From a virus: a stretch of DNA of 29,106 bases. A model generated the notes under the pieces. The model worked only from the letters and a program-made list of their open reading frames with translations. It searched no databases and was not told where the DNA came from. The stretch covers positions 1-29,106 of IMG/VR virus record IMGVR_UViG_3300030104_001854; one strand, 5' to 3'. The position numbers and the translations under genes were made by a program. Below are positions 1-7,910 of the stretch, piece after piece. Within the stretch, counting starts at the first letter, position 1. Each line of letters starts with the position of its first letter.

Positions 1-802
1 AACTGTGTCCGATTTTTTCATCACCAGCTCCATATAGGAACGCATATGTGATTGTCTTCACTTGAGATCTTGAAACGCCCACCTTGTCTGCATTTACTTG
101 GTGGATGTCCCCGTTGAGGAGGATCTCTGCATATCGCCCAGAATCGTACCTAGATAAGAAGTGCGATAGCATTCTCAGCTCGACCCCTGACAAATCAGCC
201 CCGCACATAACTTGGCCTGGAGTAGGTATAAATAATTCTCGGGTTCTTCCATCACTGGGAACCTGAGCCAAATTTGGGTTTCGGTGGATACATCTAAAAG
301 TTGCAGCCCCCGTTGAACAATAGTGATGAATCCTAGACTTCGTACATAGCCTCAGCCATGCGTTCGCGCCTTCCGAGATCATCCCCAATGTCTTTGTAAT
401 ATTGAGCAACTTGAGAAAGTCCTCGGCAATCGTAATCCCATCGGAGGCAGCCTCTTTCAAGGTGATCTCGTCGATGATCGGCTTCCCAGTAGCTGTCAGT
501 TTCGTCGGCTTCCAGCCATGAAATGTTTGCAGGATCCATGCGATATGATCTCTCGATGTTGGGTTTAATTCTTTGAGTCGGGTACTCTGAGCGCCAGCGA
601 CATAGCCTTGGGTCCGATTATTTCGTTTAGGATTAAATAGTGGTCCCTCAACGTAAGGGTGCCTGTCGCGAAGTAGTTTGTTAGTTTCTTCAAGCTCCTT
701 TCTGAGAGTAGATGCAAGTTTCCATGCAGATTGCTCATCAAAGTGCCATCCATGTTCCTCCTGTGTGTTGAGTAGTTCAGCGATTTGGTGCTCGAAAGTC
801 AC
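1..802 (-). CDS. DNA polymerase, polymerase domain (family A, T7 gp5-like), 3' part beyond window
   Basis: This reading frame carries the thumb/palm part of a T7 gp5-type replicative DNA polymerase and continues past base 1. Translation from GTG 802 gives VTFEHQIAELLNTQEEHGW, matching the start of the T7 gp5 polymerase half. It then shows SRDHI, RNPNLAQVP, motif A (GADLSGVELRMLSHF, catalytic Asp) and motif B (VKTITYAFLYGAGDEKIG, with the Lys and Tyr equivalent to T7 K522 and Y526). The stretch that forms the thioredoxin-binding loop in T7 is much shorter here. The frame is -1 relative to the exonuclease gene just upstream, and the two overlap as GTGA. No Shine-Dalgarno precedes the GTG, so expression would need translational coupling or a -1 frameshift. 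A one-base assembly error in the GGG run would also explain it. Confidence 0.85.
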   Translation of the reverse strand, partial: MTFEHQIAELLNTQEEHGWHFDEQSAWKLASTLRKELEETNKLLRDRHPYVEGPLFNPKRNNRTQGYVAGAQSTRLKELNPTSRDHIAWILQTFHGWKPTKLTATGKPIIDEITLKEAASDGITIAEDFLKLLNITKTLGMISEGANAWLRLCTKSRIHHYCSTGAATFRCIHRNPNLAQVPSDGRTRELFIPTPGQVMCGADLSGVELRMLSHFLSRYDSGRYAEILLNGDIHQVNADKVGVSRSQVKTITYAFLYGAGDEKIGHS

Positions 803-1320
803 CCATTCAGGTATTTGTGGAAATGCTTCCATAGTTTGGTGGTTACCTTTACGTCTTGTTCGCAATACAAGCCCATCTCTTCGGAGTATTCAGACCAATC
901 GGAGGTCTTACCAAAGGATCCCTTGTATTCACCCAGTCGGTATCCGTAGGACTCCAAGCTGTGGCGTCCATACATACCCAAAGGCATGTGATTCCAATTC
1001 TTAGCCTTGTCTAAGGCAAGCATGTCTGGGTGATATAACCGGCTTAAAAGAAGAGTGTCAATGACAATCGTAGGTTCAAACCAGGGATACATCTTCTTGA
1101 TCACAGGTACGTCATACGAGATGACGTTGTGGCCAATGATTACATCCGCATCGTGTAACCTTTGAATGCCTCTAACAACCGGTTCCGAATCTCCACTATC
1201 GTTGTACGAAATGATTTTATTCGTCTCTGAATCGTAGATAGAAACGCAGTGGATGGTAGTAACATCTTCTTTTAGTCCGTCTGTTTCAATATCAAAGATA
1301 AGAGTCAATTCCCTTTCCAT
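799..1320 (-). CDS. DNA polymerase, 3'-5' proofreading exonuclease domain (T7 gp5 N-terminus)
   Basis: The 173-residue product is the proofreading half of a T7 gp5-type polymerase. It has Exo I (FDIETDG, Asp10 and Glu12), Exo II (HNVISYD, Asp70) and Exo III (CEQDVKV, Asp156), plus RHSLESYGYRLGEYKG, which closely follows T7 gp5. All catalytic acids are present, so the domain looks active. It stops at TGA 801-799 exactly where the T7 exonuclease domain ends, and the polymerase half follows in another frame. The two chains would have to associate, or a frameshift would fuse them. It sits downstream of the primase-helicase, as gp5 follows gp4 in T7. Confidence 0.9.
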   Translation of the reverse strand: MERELTLIFDIETDGLKEDVTTIHCVSIYDSETNKIISYNDSGDSEPVVRGIQRLHDADVIIGHNVISYDVPVIKKMYPWFEPTIVIDTLLLSRLYHPDMLALDKAKNWNHMPLGMYGRHSLESYGYRLGEYKGSFGKTSDWSEYSEEMGLYCEQDVKVTTKLWKHFHKYLNG

Positions 1321-1394
1321 CTGTAGGTCTTGTCCACGAATTGTGCACGTTGTACCGCTTCAGGTGTTGGCGGATTAGGTTTATGCAACTTCAT
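1305..1394 (-). CDS. Possible 29-residue small ORF between primase and polymerase
   Basis: ATG 1394 opens a 29-codon frame (starting MKLHKPNPPTPEAVQRAQF) 10 bases after the primase-helicase stop. It ends 16 bases inside the exonuclease gene. It fills the only gap in this tightly packed block, and T7 also has small genes between genes 4 and 5. No Shine-Dalgarno, domain or recognisable family is visible. It is rich in Pro, Lys and Arg. It may be a real coupled small gene or simply leader sequence. Confidence 0.35.
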   Translation of the reverse strand: MKLHKPNPPTPEAVQRAQFVDKTYRWKGN

Positions 1395-1404
1395 TGATTT
1401 AAAA

Positions 1405-3000
1405 TCAGAAATCAGTTGCTGGGTCGAAGTCTTTTTCTGGCGGAGTTTCATTAAAGGTACAAGTTTCAAGGTTATACGAAAGTGAACAAGCTATGCCTGT
1501 CTCGCCTGAGTATCGATTCTTAAGGATTCGGACAGTTGTATCGCTAGCTGAACCGTCTGATTGCTGATCCCGCTCAAGTGCGATGACGCTGTCAGACAGT
1601 TGCGCAATTGCTGCGCTTCCACGTAATTGAGATAGAGAGACTCTTTGGCCCTCTTCATGTCCTGAGTCTGTTGATCCACGTTTCAAATGGGATACAAGGA
1701 ACAAGGCAATGCCAGTCCGTTCAACTAGTGAACGTAGACGTGTCATTGTCTGGTCAATCATTCGTCGTTCGTCTCCATCGAGACCTGACATAAGGATTGA
1801 TAGGTGATCAAGAAAGATAATTTTGCAATCTAATCCTGATGCTAAATACTCGATCCGATTATATATAATATCAGGATCAAAAGAACCGAAGCCATCAAAA
1901 AGATAAAGGCCCCAGTTATTAATACTGGCGTCAAACGCTGCCGTAAGTTCTTCATGTGTGTGCTCTCCAAGTGTGAGGTTCTTACCCACTGCAGAGGACA
2001 TGATGCCTAGAGCTGTGCGCCGATTTGACTCCTCAAGCGCCAGGTAACCAACCCGCTCTCCCGAGCGTAAAAGGTGAGTGCATAAGTCTCTACAAACGCT
2101 GGATTTTCCTTGACCAGATCCTGCAGTAATAGTTGTAAGCTCTCCAAGCCTGATCCCGTGTAGTTTTCGGTTGAGTCCTTCAAAGGGGTATTCATAATCT
2201 GAGGGTGGTTGTGGTGTAGTAACTAGATCGAGCAGGGATTTAGCTTCAACAATTCCGTCTGGACGGTGCTGTGTGTGGTCGTAATTACATACAGCTCTGA
2301 TTGCTTCGCTATCGCCTGCCTGTAGAGCGTCTGAGGCGTCCTTATATGCCTCTAGAAAGCCGATGTAAACCTTTCCAGGTGGTAAGACACCGGCAGCTTG
2401 TTTAGCGCCCTCCTGACCGGCTTCATCGTTATCGAAGAAAAGCACGATCTTGTCGTATTCATTGATCCATTCATAATTATGTTGGATCGCTTTCTTTGCA
2501 GCTGGTGCACCATTAGGAATAGAGACCACATCCCAACCGGGTTGTACCTCCCAGACAGACATTGCATCCATCTCTCCTTCAGTGATCACCAGCTTGGTTG
2601 CACGTTTGCTGGTCTTACGACGGAAGTTCTGCATACCAAACAGGCTCTTGACCTGCCCTTCACACCTGAATTCTTTGCCTTTGGTCCTGACCTTGGCTCC
2701 AACAGGTTTTCCGTCTTCGTAGTAGTAATGCCTTAGGGTGTTGCCATCCTTAAAGGTCTTGAAGTATTCACATGTTTCTTGTGAAATACCTCGTTTCTGC
2801 AGCCGTTCAGCTGAGCCTTGCATAAAGATTTCATCGAGCATTGATGATTGTGATCGTTGTGGTGGGGAATCTTCACCTGCTTTCCAGGTGTGACACACGA
2901 AACAAAAGGTGTGGCCATCGTCATACAACGAATTGCCGTCAGATGAACCACACTCGATACATTCCACATGCCTTACAAACTGATTGTCTACATCAGCCAT
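1405..3000 (-). CDS. DNA primase/helicase (T7 gp4-like)
   Basis: This bifunctional replication protein (531 residues from ATG 3000) synthesises primers and unwinds DNA at the fork. The N-terminal zinc-binding domain has four Cys (residues 14, 17, 33, 36) in a segment nearly identical to T7 gp4A (CGSSDGNSLYDDGHTFC). A TOPRIM fold follows (ITEGEMDAM near 140, FFDNDEAG near 190). The RecA-type helicase has Walker A GSGQGKS (294-300) and Walker B KIIFLDHL (393-400). The acidic C-terminus ends in Phe (EKDFDPATDF), like the T7 gp4 tail that contacts gp5. A GTG at 3030 would add ten residues. ATG 3000 is preferred because it matches the T7 N-terminus and only slightly overlaps the endonuclease gene. 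Confidence 0.95.
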   Translation of the reverse strand: MADVDNQFVRHVECIECGSSDGNSLYDDGHTFCFVCHTWKAGEDSPPQRSQSSMLDEIFMQGSAERLQKRGISQETCEYFKTFKDGNTLRHYYYEDGKPVGAKVRTKGKEFRCEGQVKSLFGMQNFRRKTSKRATKLVITEGEMDAMSVWEVQPGWDVVSIPNGAPAAKKAIQHNYEWINEYDKIVLFFDNDEAGQEGAKQAAGVLPPGKVYIGFLEAYKDASDALQAGDSEAIRAVCNYDHTQHRPDGIVEAKSLLDLVTTPQPPSDYEYPFEGLNRKLHGIRLGELTTITAGSGQGKSSVCRDLCTHLLRSGERVGYLALEESNRRTALGIMSSAVGKNLTLGEHTHEELTAAFDASINNWGLYLFDGFGSFDPDIIYNRIEYLASGLDCKIIFLDHLSILMSGLDGDERRMIDQTMTRLRSLVERTGIALFLVSHLKRGSTDSGHEEGQRVSLSQLRGSAAIAQLSDSVIALERDQQSDGSASDTTVRILKNRYSGETGIACSLSYNLETCTFNETPPEKDFDPATDF

Positions 3001-3338
3001 TTCAAGGGAATTCCATTGAATGAACACCACGGAATGCCTAACTTGTCGCAGTATTTGGCATACGTGGTTTTGGATTTCTTACTAATAGTGTTATACGGAG
3101 ACTGAAAGACCATCCGCAGATCAATGTCAGGGTTTAATTCCTTGACAGCTTTAATCTTACGTCGGTCTTCAGCATCCCAGTATCCCTTACATTCCAGATA
3201 AATCCCGTTAGGGAGTTTAAAGTCAGGTGTATATCGATGATGAATTACATAATCAAGTTTTTCTGACTCATATTCTGCATTAATGCCAAGGTCTACTAGA
3301 AGATCAGAAACCTTTTCCTCTAGTTTTGACCGAAACAT
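2988..3338 (-). CDS. Endonuclease I, Holliday-junction resolvase (T7 gp3-like)
   Basis: The 116-residue protein is a homologue of T7 endonuclease I, which cuts branched DNA before packaging and helps degrade host DNA. The active-site residues line up: Glu7 in FRSKLEEKV, Asp39 in YTPDF, and Glu49/Lys51 in YLECKG. The later segment DIDLRMVFQSPYN also follows the T7 protein. It is somewhat shorter than T7 gp3 (149 residues), lacking the extra N-terminus and the basic C-terminal tail. The start overlaps the stop of the ssDNA-binding protein gene, and its end overlaps the primase start, so the three genes are probably translationally coupled. Confidence 0.93.
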   Translation of the reverse strand: MFRSKLEEKVSDLLVDLGINAEYESEKLDYVIHHRYTPDFKLPNGIYLECKGYWDAEDRRKIKAVKELNPDIDLRMVFQSPYNTISKKSKTTYAKYCDKLGIPWCSFNGIPLKWLM

Positions 3339-3913
3339 CAGAAGTCATCCTCATCAACAGGATCTTCATCCTTGGGCACCACATTGGGCTCTGTTTGCTT
3401 GAACCCTTTGGTGTTGCCGAACATGGCAGCCACGTCCTCAGCAGACATGTCTCCAGAATCAACACCAGCCTTGCTCTCAAGGCTCACTAGCTGGGCTCCA
3501 AGGAGCTTCAGAGTGGTTCCATAGGTGACACCATCCTTCAGGATGTAAGGCTTTTGGTAGAAACCGACCTTGACAGTTGAACCTGAATAGACAGGTGTGC
3601 TCTGGTCAGTGACTGGCGTGCCTTCAGTGTCAACAATGGGAGGGCAATTGTCCTCATTCCAGCTGAACTTGACTTTGTACTTACCATCTGCAACCTCTTC
3701 CCAAGGTTCAGGCTTGAGAGTGGAGCGACGTGGGTTCTTGAGCCTTGATTCAGCCCATTTGAGAGTTTCAGTGCGATCCTCCTCCAAGGAATCAATCAGA
3801 TCTTGATCCTCGATGATGCATACCAGGGAGTGACCATACTTTGATGGCTTCAATACAGCCTGGTATCCATCGAGAACAACAGGCTGATCGGTTTTGAATG
3901 TTTTGCGGGGCAT
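3338..3913 (-). CDS. Single-stranded DNA-binding protein (T7 gp2.5-like)
   Basis: The 191-residue product is assigned as the T7 gp2.5-type ssDNA-binding protein. The assignment rests on its place between RNA polymerase and endonuclease I, its size, and the diagnostic acidic C-terminus ending in Phe (KDEDPVDEDDF). In T7 that tail binds the polymerase and helicase. A central segment (GSTVKVGFYQKPYILKDG) fits an OB-fold strand pattern. It starts at ATG 3913, one base before the RNA polymerase stop ends, so it is co-transcribed with the replication genes. Confidence 0.88.
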   Translation of the reverse strand: MPRKTFKTDQPVVLDGYQAVLKPSKYGHSLVCIIEDQDLIDSLEEDRTETLKWAESRLKNPRRSTLKPEPWEEVADGKYKVKFSWNEDNCPPIVDTEGTPVTDQSTPVYSGSTVKVGFYQKPYILKDGVTYGTTLKLLGAQLVSLESKAGVDSGDMSAEDVAAMFGNTKGFKQTEPNVVPKDEDPVDEDDF

Positions 3914-6325
3914 TTAACAAAAGAAATAAGTGGATTCAATTACTGAAGACGGTTCAAGGTCTCCAATAATCGGTGGTTCAGTCTCTGCTCCAATCTGTGA
4001 AGCAAAGTCTTTTAGATAATCGTTCTCTGCAAACAAATGCATGTATGTCTCGCGTACGATTGTGGACAAAAGCCCCATATCAGTTGCACGACAAAGAACG
4101 GAATCATGGATCAATGCAATCGGTGCATCGAACCGTAAGACACTCAGATGCAGTAAGGATGCATCCAGTGAATGAATAAGGTTTGGACTTGTAGCTGCTT
4201 TATGTTTTGGGACATTGACTACATCAGAGTCACCAGTAGCTACGTTCACTTGCTTGACCTTGCCAAGAAGTTGAAGTTCCATTCTTGTTATGTCTGGCTT
4301 CATCATCTTTTGATAGACAACGAAACCTGAAGGTGTAGTCCATGAGAGTTCCGTGTGACCGGCTCTCATGCGTTTACCAACCTCCTTTTCAATCCATTCC
4401 ATCACCTTTGTAGGACCAGGGAACAGCTCAAACACTGCTTCACGCAATGCATGAGTGATGATTGTGATGTCATCTTTGGGTACATCTAAACCCTTCCCCT
4501 TCTTAGGATGATTCAATGCCGTTTGAACATAATTCCAATTGGATTTGAACTTCGCATTGTATGGAATGGTCATCACTAGCCTTTTGGCTACTGACCTGTC
4601 TATGTGTTCTCTCCACTGAGCAGGGCAGTTAAGAGCAGCTTTCTCAGCTACAGCTCTATATGCATCCTGAGGTGAATCAGAAGGGAGAACATTTACTAAC
4701 GCAGCGGTTGATTTATCTCTGGCCAATCCTGCCAGGATCTGCATTCCACTACAGGTGGCGTCCGTGGCAATTGGGAGAGAAGTATAATTACGGTCACAAA
4801 CAATGACCACGTGATAATACTCGTCACACGCTGCGAGGAATTGCCACGGTTCATCAGCTACTTCCCATTCGTGTATATATTCGAGCGGATCTAGTGCTAT
4901 ACGGGTGATTAAGTCTTCATTGTCTAATGTCCACTGAACCCGCTCTTGCATAGTCTTTTTATCAAGACCATATGTTGTTGCTACTTGAAAGCGCAACCAA
5001 TCTTCCGCTTCAAACGTAACATTAGCTTTGTTAGCGAATTGAAGTAGTGACTTACCAAAGTCAGTGTCTTGTGGTGTCAAGAATGCAGGGATTGGATAAG
5101 CTCTCCCCCGATAGTCAAATGACCACGGAAGATAGAATCTTTCCACGTCCTTGAAGCGTTCAACCGCTTTCATTGTCATCCTTGTCCTGCAGGACTTCTT
5201 AACCAGTTCGTGGTTCTTGTTATGGACCTTTGCAGCAGCTCTGCACCAGTCCTTCCTTGCTACTGCATTTGTATCAATGTCTGCTGGCTTAGGAGGTAAT
5301 TCCAAAGTTGCAGTAGATGGTATGAACTTTGCGTCCTTACCTACTGTCCTTCCAAGCTTGTATAGCTGTTCAGCTACGTTTGCTGTGAAGGGATTAATGC
5401 AGTATGCAACCTTCTGAATCCTGTTCAGAAAGGCAACAGGGTTTTCTCCCTGTATAAGGCCCGGATTACCCTTGCGGACCATCTCATGCCCACGCATTAC
5501 CTCATCCAGTACATAACCACCATCGGATGTTTGTGTCCAATCTCTAGGTGGGATCAACATTGGCCATTGCTCTGCACTGAAGAGTTTGGCTTGATCAATT
5601 ACTTGATCTTTGATGTCATTAAACCGAGCTGTAGGTACTAGGTAGTTCTTTGTTTTGTGTCCTACCCTCATTGTAAATGGTTCAAACCAGCCTGATTTTG
5701 TTAACATGCAATCAAGCAATATGTTGCCCAATTTAATGCGAACTGTATTAGGCCATGCTGACCATTTGACATCAGCTTTATTCATCATAATCTGTACATC
5801 AGTCAGTTTCTGCTGAGTACCACAAGCTCGATGCCAATAATTCTCCTTTAAACACTTAAGGAGTCCAGGTGCTTTGCGCTGGTAGTAGCGCATCTGACAT
5901 TCCTGCATGACAGCAGTGCCAATTGCGTCATATACGTTTACAAGCAGGTTGTCGTCATCATTCTTAACACTAAAGATCTTATCAAACGCCACCTTGCAAG
6001 TAATACCTGCAGCTACTAACGGTTCTATGTCAATGAGATGTTCTTTGAACTCTTTGAACATAACCCCATTCTTCGCTTTCCATATCCTTAAATGAATTGA
6101 TTCAATAGCCTCAGTAACAATAGGTATGAGTTGTTGAATAGAAGTGACACCATATATGGTGGAGGAAGCATATGCTTGCTTCTCTGCCTTAAGTGTGTTC
6201 TTCTCTAGGTTCTTTTCACCAAGGTATATCTGCAACCGTTCTTGTTCTATCTGTTTATCGATAAGTTCTTGGGATACCGTATTCATCACATTCTCTTTCA
6301 AGTATCGAGACACGGTGTTCGTCAT
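3914..6325 (-). CDS. Single-subunit DNA-directed RNA polymerase (T7 gp1-like)
   Basis: This 803-residue single-chain RNA polymerase transcribes the middle and late phage genes. Catalytic motifs are present: Asp522 (PIATDATCSGMQ), Lys581 and Tyr589 (AKRLVMTIPYNAK), HSLDASLL, and Asp741 (LIHDSVL). The C-terminus ESTYFFC is equivalent to the T7 ESDFAFA foot. The specificity-loop region lies near residues 670-705. Start choice is open. ATG 6325 has AAGGA upstream but overlaps the preceding gene by 71 bases. ATG 6286 (MNTVSQELIDKQ) overlaps by less. A promoter-like 21-bp repeat lies inside the gene at codons 287-293. Confidence 0.95.
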   Translation of the reverse strand: MTNTVSRYLKENVMNTVSQELIDKQIEQERLQIYLGEKNLEKNTLKAEKQAYASSTIYGVTSIQQLIPIVTEAIESIHLRIWKAKNGVMFKEFKEHLIDIEPLVAAGITCKVAFDKIFSVKNDDDNLLVNVYDAIGTAVMQECQMRYYQRKAPGLLKCLKENYWHRACGTQQKLTDVQIMMNKADVKWSAWPNTVRIKLGNILLDCMLTKSGWFEPFTMRVGHKTKNYLVPTARFNDIKDQVIDQAKLFSAEQWPMLIPPRDWTQTSDGGYVLDEVMRGHEMVRKGNPGLIQGENPVAFLNRIQKVAYCINPFTANVAEQLYKLGRTVGKDAKFIPSTATLELPPKPADIDTNAVARKDWCRAAAKVHNKNHELVKKSCRTRMTMKAVERFKDVERFYLPWSFDYRGRAYPIPAFLTPQDTDFGKSLLQFANKANVTFEAEDWLRFQVATTYGLDKKTMQERVQWTLDNEDLITRIALDPLEYIHEWEVADEPWQFLAACDEYYHVVIVCDRNYTSLPIATDATCSGMQILAGLARDKSTAALVNVLPSDSPQDAYRAVAEKAALNCPAQWREHIDRSVAKRLVMTIPYNAKFKSNWNYVQTALNHPKKGKGLDVPKDDITIITHALREAVFELFPGPTKVMEWIEKEVGKRMRAGHTELSWTTPSGFVVYQKMMKPDITRMELQLLGKVKQVNVATGDSDVVNVPKHKAATSPNLIHSLDASLLHLSVLRFDAPIALIHDSVLCRATDMGLLSTIVRETYMHLFAENDYLKDFASQIGAETEPPIIGDLEPSSVIESTYFFC
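5448..5468 (-). promoter_or_regulatory. Candidate phage RNA-polymerase promoter, copy 1 (inside RNA polymerase gene)
   Basis: On the minus strand this reads TAATCCGGGC, then CTTATACAGGG, followed by AGAA. It resembles T7 class III promoters (TAAT..., then TATA, then GGGAGA). The same 21 bp recurs exactly at 11894-11914 in the same orientation. Here it encodes NPGLIQG within the RNA polymerase. Transcription from it would run through the 3' part of the polymerase gene into the replication genes. Promoter function is inferred from resemblance and repetition only. Confidence 0.55.
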
Positions 6326-6575
6326 AGGCTTCCTTGTAAAGATCAGATAGTGGTTTAACGATTGACATTGCTTTGCTGGAATGGCCGTTGTTCAACAGCC
6401 AATCCACATAGTCCCATTCAGTCAAAGCAGTACTAGGGAGTTTTGGGTGTGGTCTAGTTTTTAACTCTGAAACCACTGATGGTGTGCAGTGCTTAGCGCG
6501 GAAGACCTTCCCTTGCATCTCCTCTCTGCGACGGCTGATACGGTCTCTCTGCTTCTGGTTTCGTTCGTAGCTCAA
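6255..6575 (-). CDS. Hypothetical early protein upstream of RNA polymerase
   Basis: The 106-residue frame starts at TTG 6575, chosen because GGAG lies at a good distance upstream and no ATG is available near the 5' end. It is rich in Arg, Lys and Glu at the N-terminus (SYERNQKQRDRISRRREEM) and ends 71 bases inside the RNA polymerase frame. I do not recognise a family. It lies between the integrase and the RNA polymerase, so it is probably co-expressed with both. The 97 bases between it and the integrase stop carry the TAGTGCA repeats described separately. Confidence 0.65.
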   Translation of the reverse strand: MSYERNQKQRDRISRRREEMQGKVFRAKHCTPSVVSELKTRPHPKLPSTALTEWDYVDWLLNNGHSSKAMSIVKPLSDLYKEAYDEHRVSILERECDEYGIPRTYR

Positions 6576-6605
6576 AGCGGAATTCTCCGATGATTGTGAT
6601 TAATG

Positions 6606-6675
6606 TGCACTAACGCAACAGTGACGTGTACGCTAGTGCAATCCATTAGATAGTGCAGCTTAGATCAGCAATCTA
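6606..6675. repeat. Short inverted/direct repeats beside integrase (candidate attP arm sites)
   Basis: TGCACTA (6606-6612) is inverted against TAGTGCA (6634-6640), and TAGTGCA repeats directly at 6651-6657. A further 5-bp inverted pair, TAGAT (6661-6665) and ATCTA (6671-6675), flanks five bases and overlaps the integrase stop. Clusters of short repeats next to a tyrosine-integrase gene are typical of phage attachment sites, where they act as arm or core sites. No tRNA-like sequence is visible here, so the core cannot be defined without the host. Confidence 0.35.
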
Positions 6676-7521
6676 GTTAAATACACTAGAGATCGCCTCA
6701 TTGCGTGCCTTATCTGTGGTTTTAGCATACCGCAAAGTGGTCTTGTAGTTGCGGTGTCCCATCAGGCTCATGAGCACCCTAAGTGGAGTTCCAGCCTCCA
6801 CATTCCATGTAGCAAATGAATGCCTCAAGCAGTGAAACACATAGTGTGGTTCTTTACCAATGTGCCTACATGCCTTCTTGAAATACCAATTAACAGACAT
6901 AGGACCAATCCATTCATCACCAAAAATAAGTACCTCTGGTGGTGTATCAGTGCACCTGCTAGTTAATATCTCACGGATAGGTTCAGCAATAGGTACAGTC
7001 CTCCAATCACCATTCTTGGTGTTGAATCCTGGTCTACCGCCAAAGTAAATGTCACCTTTTTCAAGGTCAACATCCTTTGCCTTGATCTTTAAGCATTCAC
7101 TGATCCTTCCACCAGTACAGGATGCAAACCTGACTAGCTCAGACAATCTGTTATTAGTGATGCTGCAGATTTCATCAACCTCATCCTGAGTGAAGAACCA
7201 AGGTCTGCCTTCTGACTCCTTGTATTGTTTAATACGTGGAGGCACCCAGTCAATCTCTTCATCATCATAAAGTTGATTCAAGACTGTTGTAACTGGTGAC
7301 AACTTGCGGTTGATGGTGCTGTGTGCAAGTTCACGATCCTCAAGCTCTAATTGATAGGAATTGAGGAACTTCTTTGTGATATCCCGTAGTGGATAATCAG
7401 CCCCATAAAGATCAGTGAATGTTTGCACATTGATCTCAGTTGGTTTCTTGCCACTTCCATGTCTCCATGCGTGGCGATGTTTGAAGGTGTAGTCAACACC
7501 TTGTTGCCATGTTTCAATCAT
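6673..7521 (-). CDS. int: Tyrosine-type site-specific integrase
   Basis: The 282-residue protein is a tyrosine recombinase, predicted to catalyse phage integration at a host attachment site. The catalytic set is complete: Arg139 (CTGGRISE), Lys169 in the beta-hairpin (NTKNGDWRTVPI), His230 and Arg233 (HCLRHSFATW), His256 (LMGHRNYKTT) and Tyr265 (LRYAKTT). The N-terminal part looks like a SAM-like core-binding domain. Its ATG overlaps the end of the MarR-like gene by 8 bases, so the two are probably translated together. An intact integrase suggests temperate ability or recent loss of it. T7-like cyanophages with integrases are known, but lysogeny in them is rarely shown. Confidence 0.93.
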   Translation of the reverse strand: MIETWQQGVDYTFKHRHAWRHGSGKKPTEINVQTFTDLYGADYPLRDITKKFLNSYQLELEDRELAHSTINRKLSPVTTVLNQLYDDEEIDWVPPRIKQYKESEGRPWFFTQDEVDEICSITNNRLSELVRFASCTGGRISECLKIKAKDVDLEKGDIYFGGRPGFNTKNGDWRTVPIAEPIREILTSRCTDTPPEVLIFGDEWIGPMSVNWYFKKACRHIGKEPHYVFHCLRHSFATWNVEAGTPLRVLMSLMGHRNYKTTLRYAKTTDKARNEAISSVFN

Positions 7522-7867
7522 AAAGATCGGACAATAGGTCTTTGATTAAGTCTCTACCTTTGGCAGATAGAGTGCAAATGATCCTGCGTTTGTTATCAAG
7601 ATCACGCTCCTTGATGACTAACCCTAAGCCAGGTTTATTAAGCCTGTGCTTATCAGTAAGCCAGTCAATGTTACGTGAACTTGATGCAGTGGTGAATCCT
7701 AAATCCTCTTCAAGTGCCTCCTTGTGACAATGATTGTGAGAAGCTATGTAGAGGAAACAAGAGATCACCTGTGCAGGTACTTCACGATCCAACACTCGTA
7801 AGCGTTCGATCGCTATCAGAATTCCTTCTACCTTGACGTCGGTAAGGTCGCGGCGAATTGGGTCCAC
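7514..7867 (-). CDS. MarR-like winged-helix transcriptional regulator
   Basis: The 117-residue protein starts at GTG 7867. It has a winged-helix layout: a helical segment (REVPAQVISCFLYIASH), a recognition region (LEEDLGFTTASSSRNIDWLT), and the MarR wing followed by its typical closing motif (KERDLDNKRRIICTLSAKG). It probably dimerises and represses or activates nearby phage promoters. It overlaps the integrase start by 8 bases, so regulator and integrase form one operon. A TATAAT hexamer 27 bases upstream of the GTG could drive it. No Shine-Dalgarno is seen, so the message may be nearly leaderless. Confidence 0.78.
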   Translation of the reverse strand: MDPIRRDLTDVKVEGILIAIERLRVLDREVPAQVISCFLYIASHNHCHKEALEEDLGFTTASSSRNIDWLTDKHRLNKPGLGLVIKERDLDNKRRIICTLSAKGRDLIKDLLSDLYD

Positions 7868-7893
7868 TGAATGGCTTGGAAATCTGCACCACC

Positions 7894-7899
7894 ATTATA
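7894..7899 (-). promoter_or_regulatory. Host-type -10 box (TATAAT) for regulator-integrase operon
   Basis: A perfect TATAAT lies 27 bases before GTG 7867 and places a start site about 20 bases upstream of the MarR-like gene. No good -35 hexamer is seen at the right spacing, so activation or a weak promoter is likely. This would be read by host RNA polymerase before or independently of the phage enzyme. Confidence 0.45.
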
Positions 7900-7910
7900 C
7901 CGATGTGTAT

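Noticed and set aside
7146-7156. ATCTGTTATTA shared by the integrase gene and 11083-11093
   Set aside because: The heptamer ATCTGTT also occurs near 6246 and is expected several times per window. The coding copy has no supporting context.
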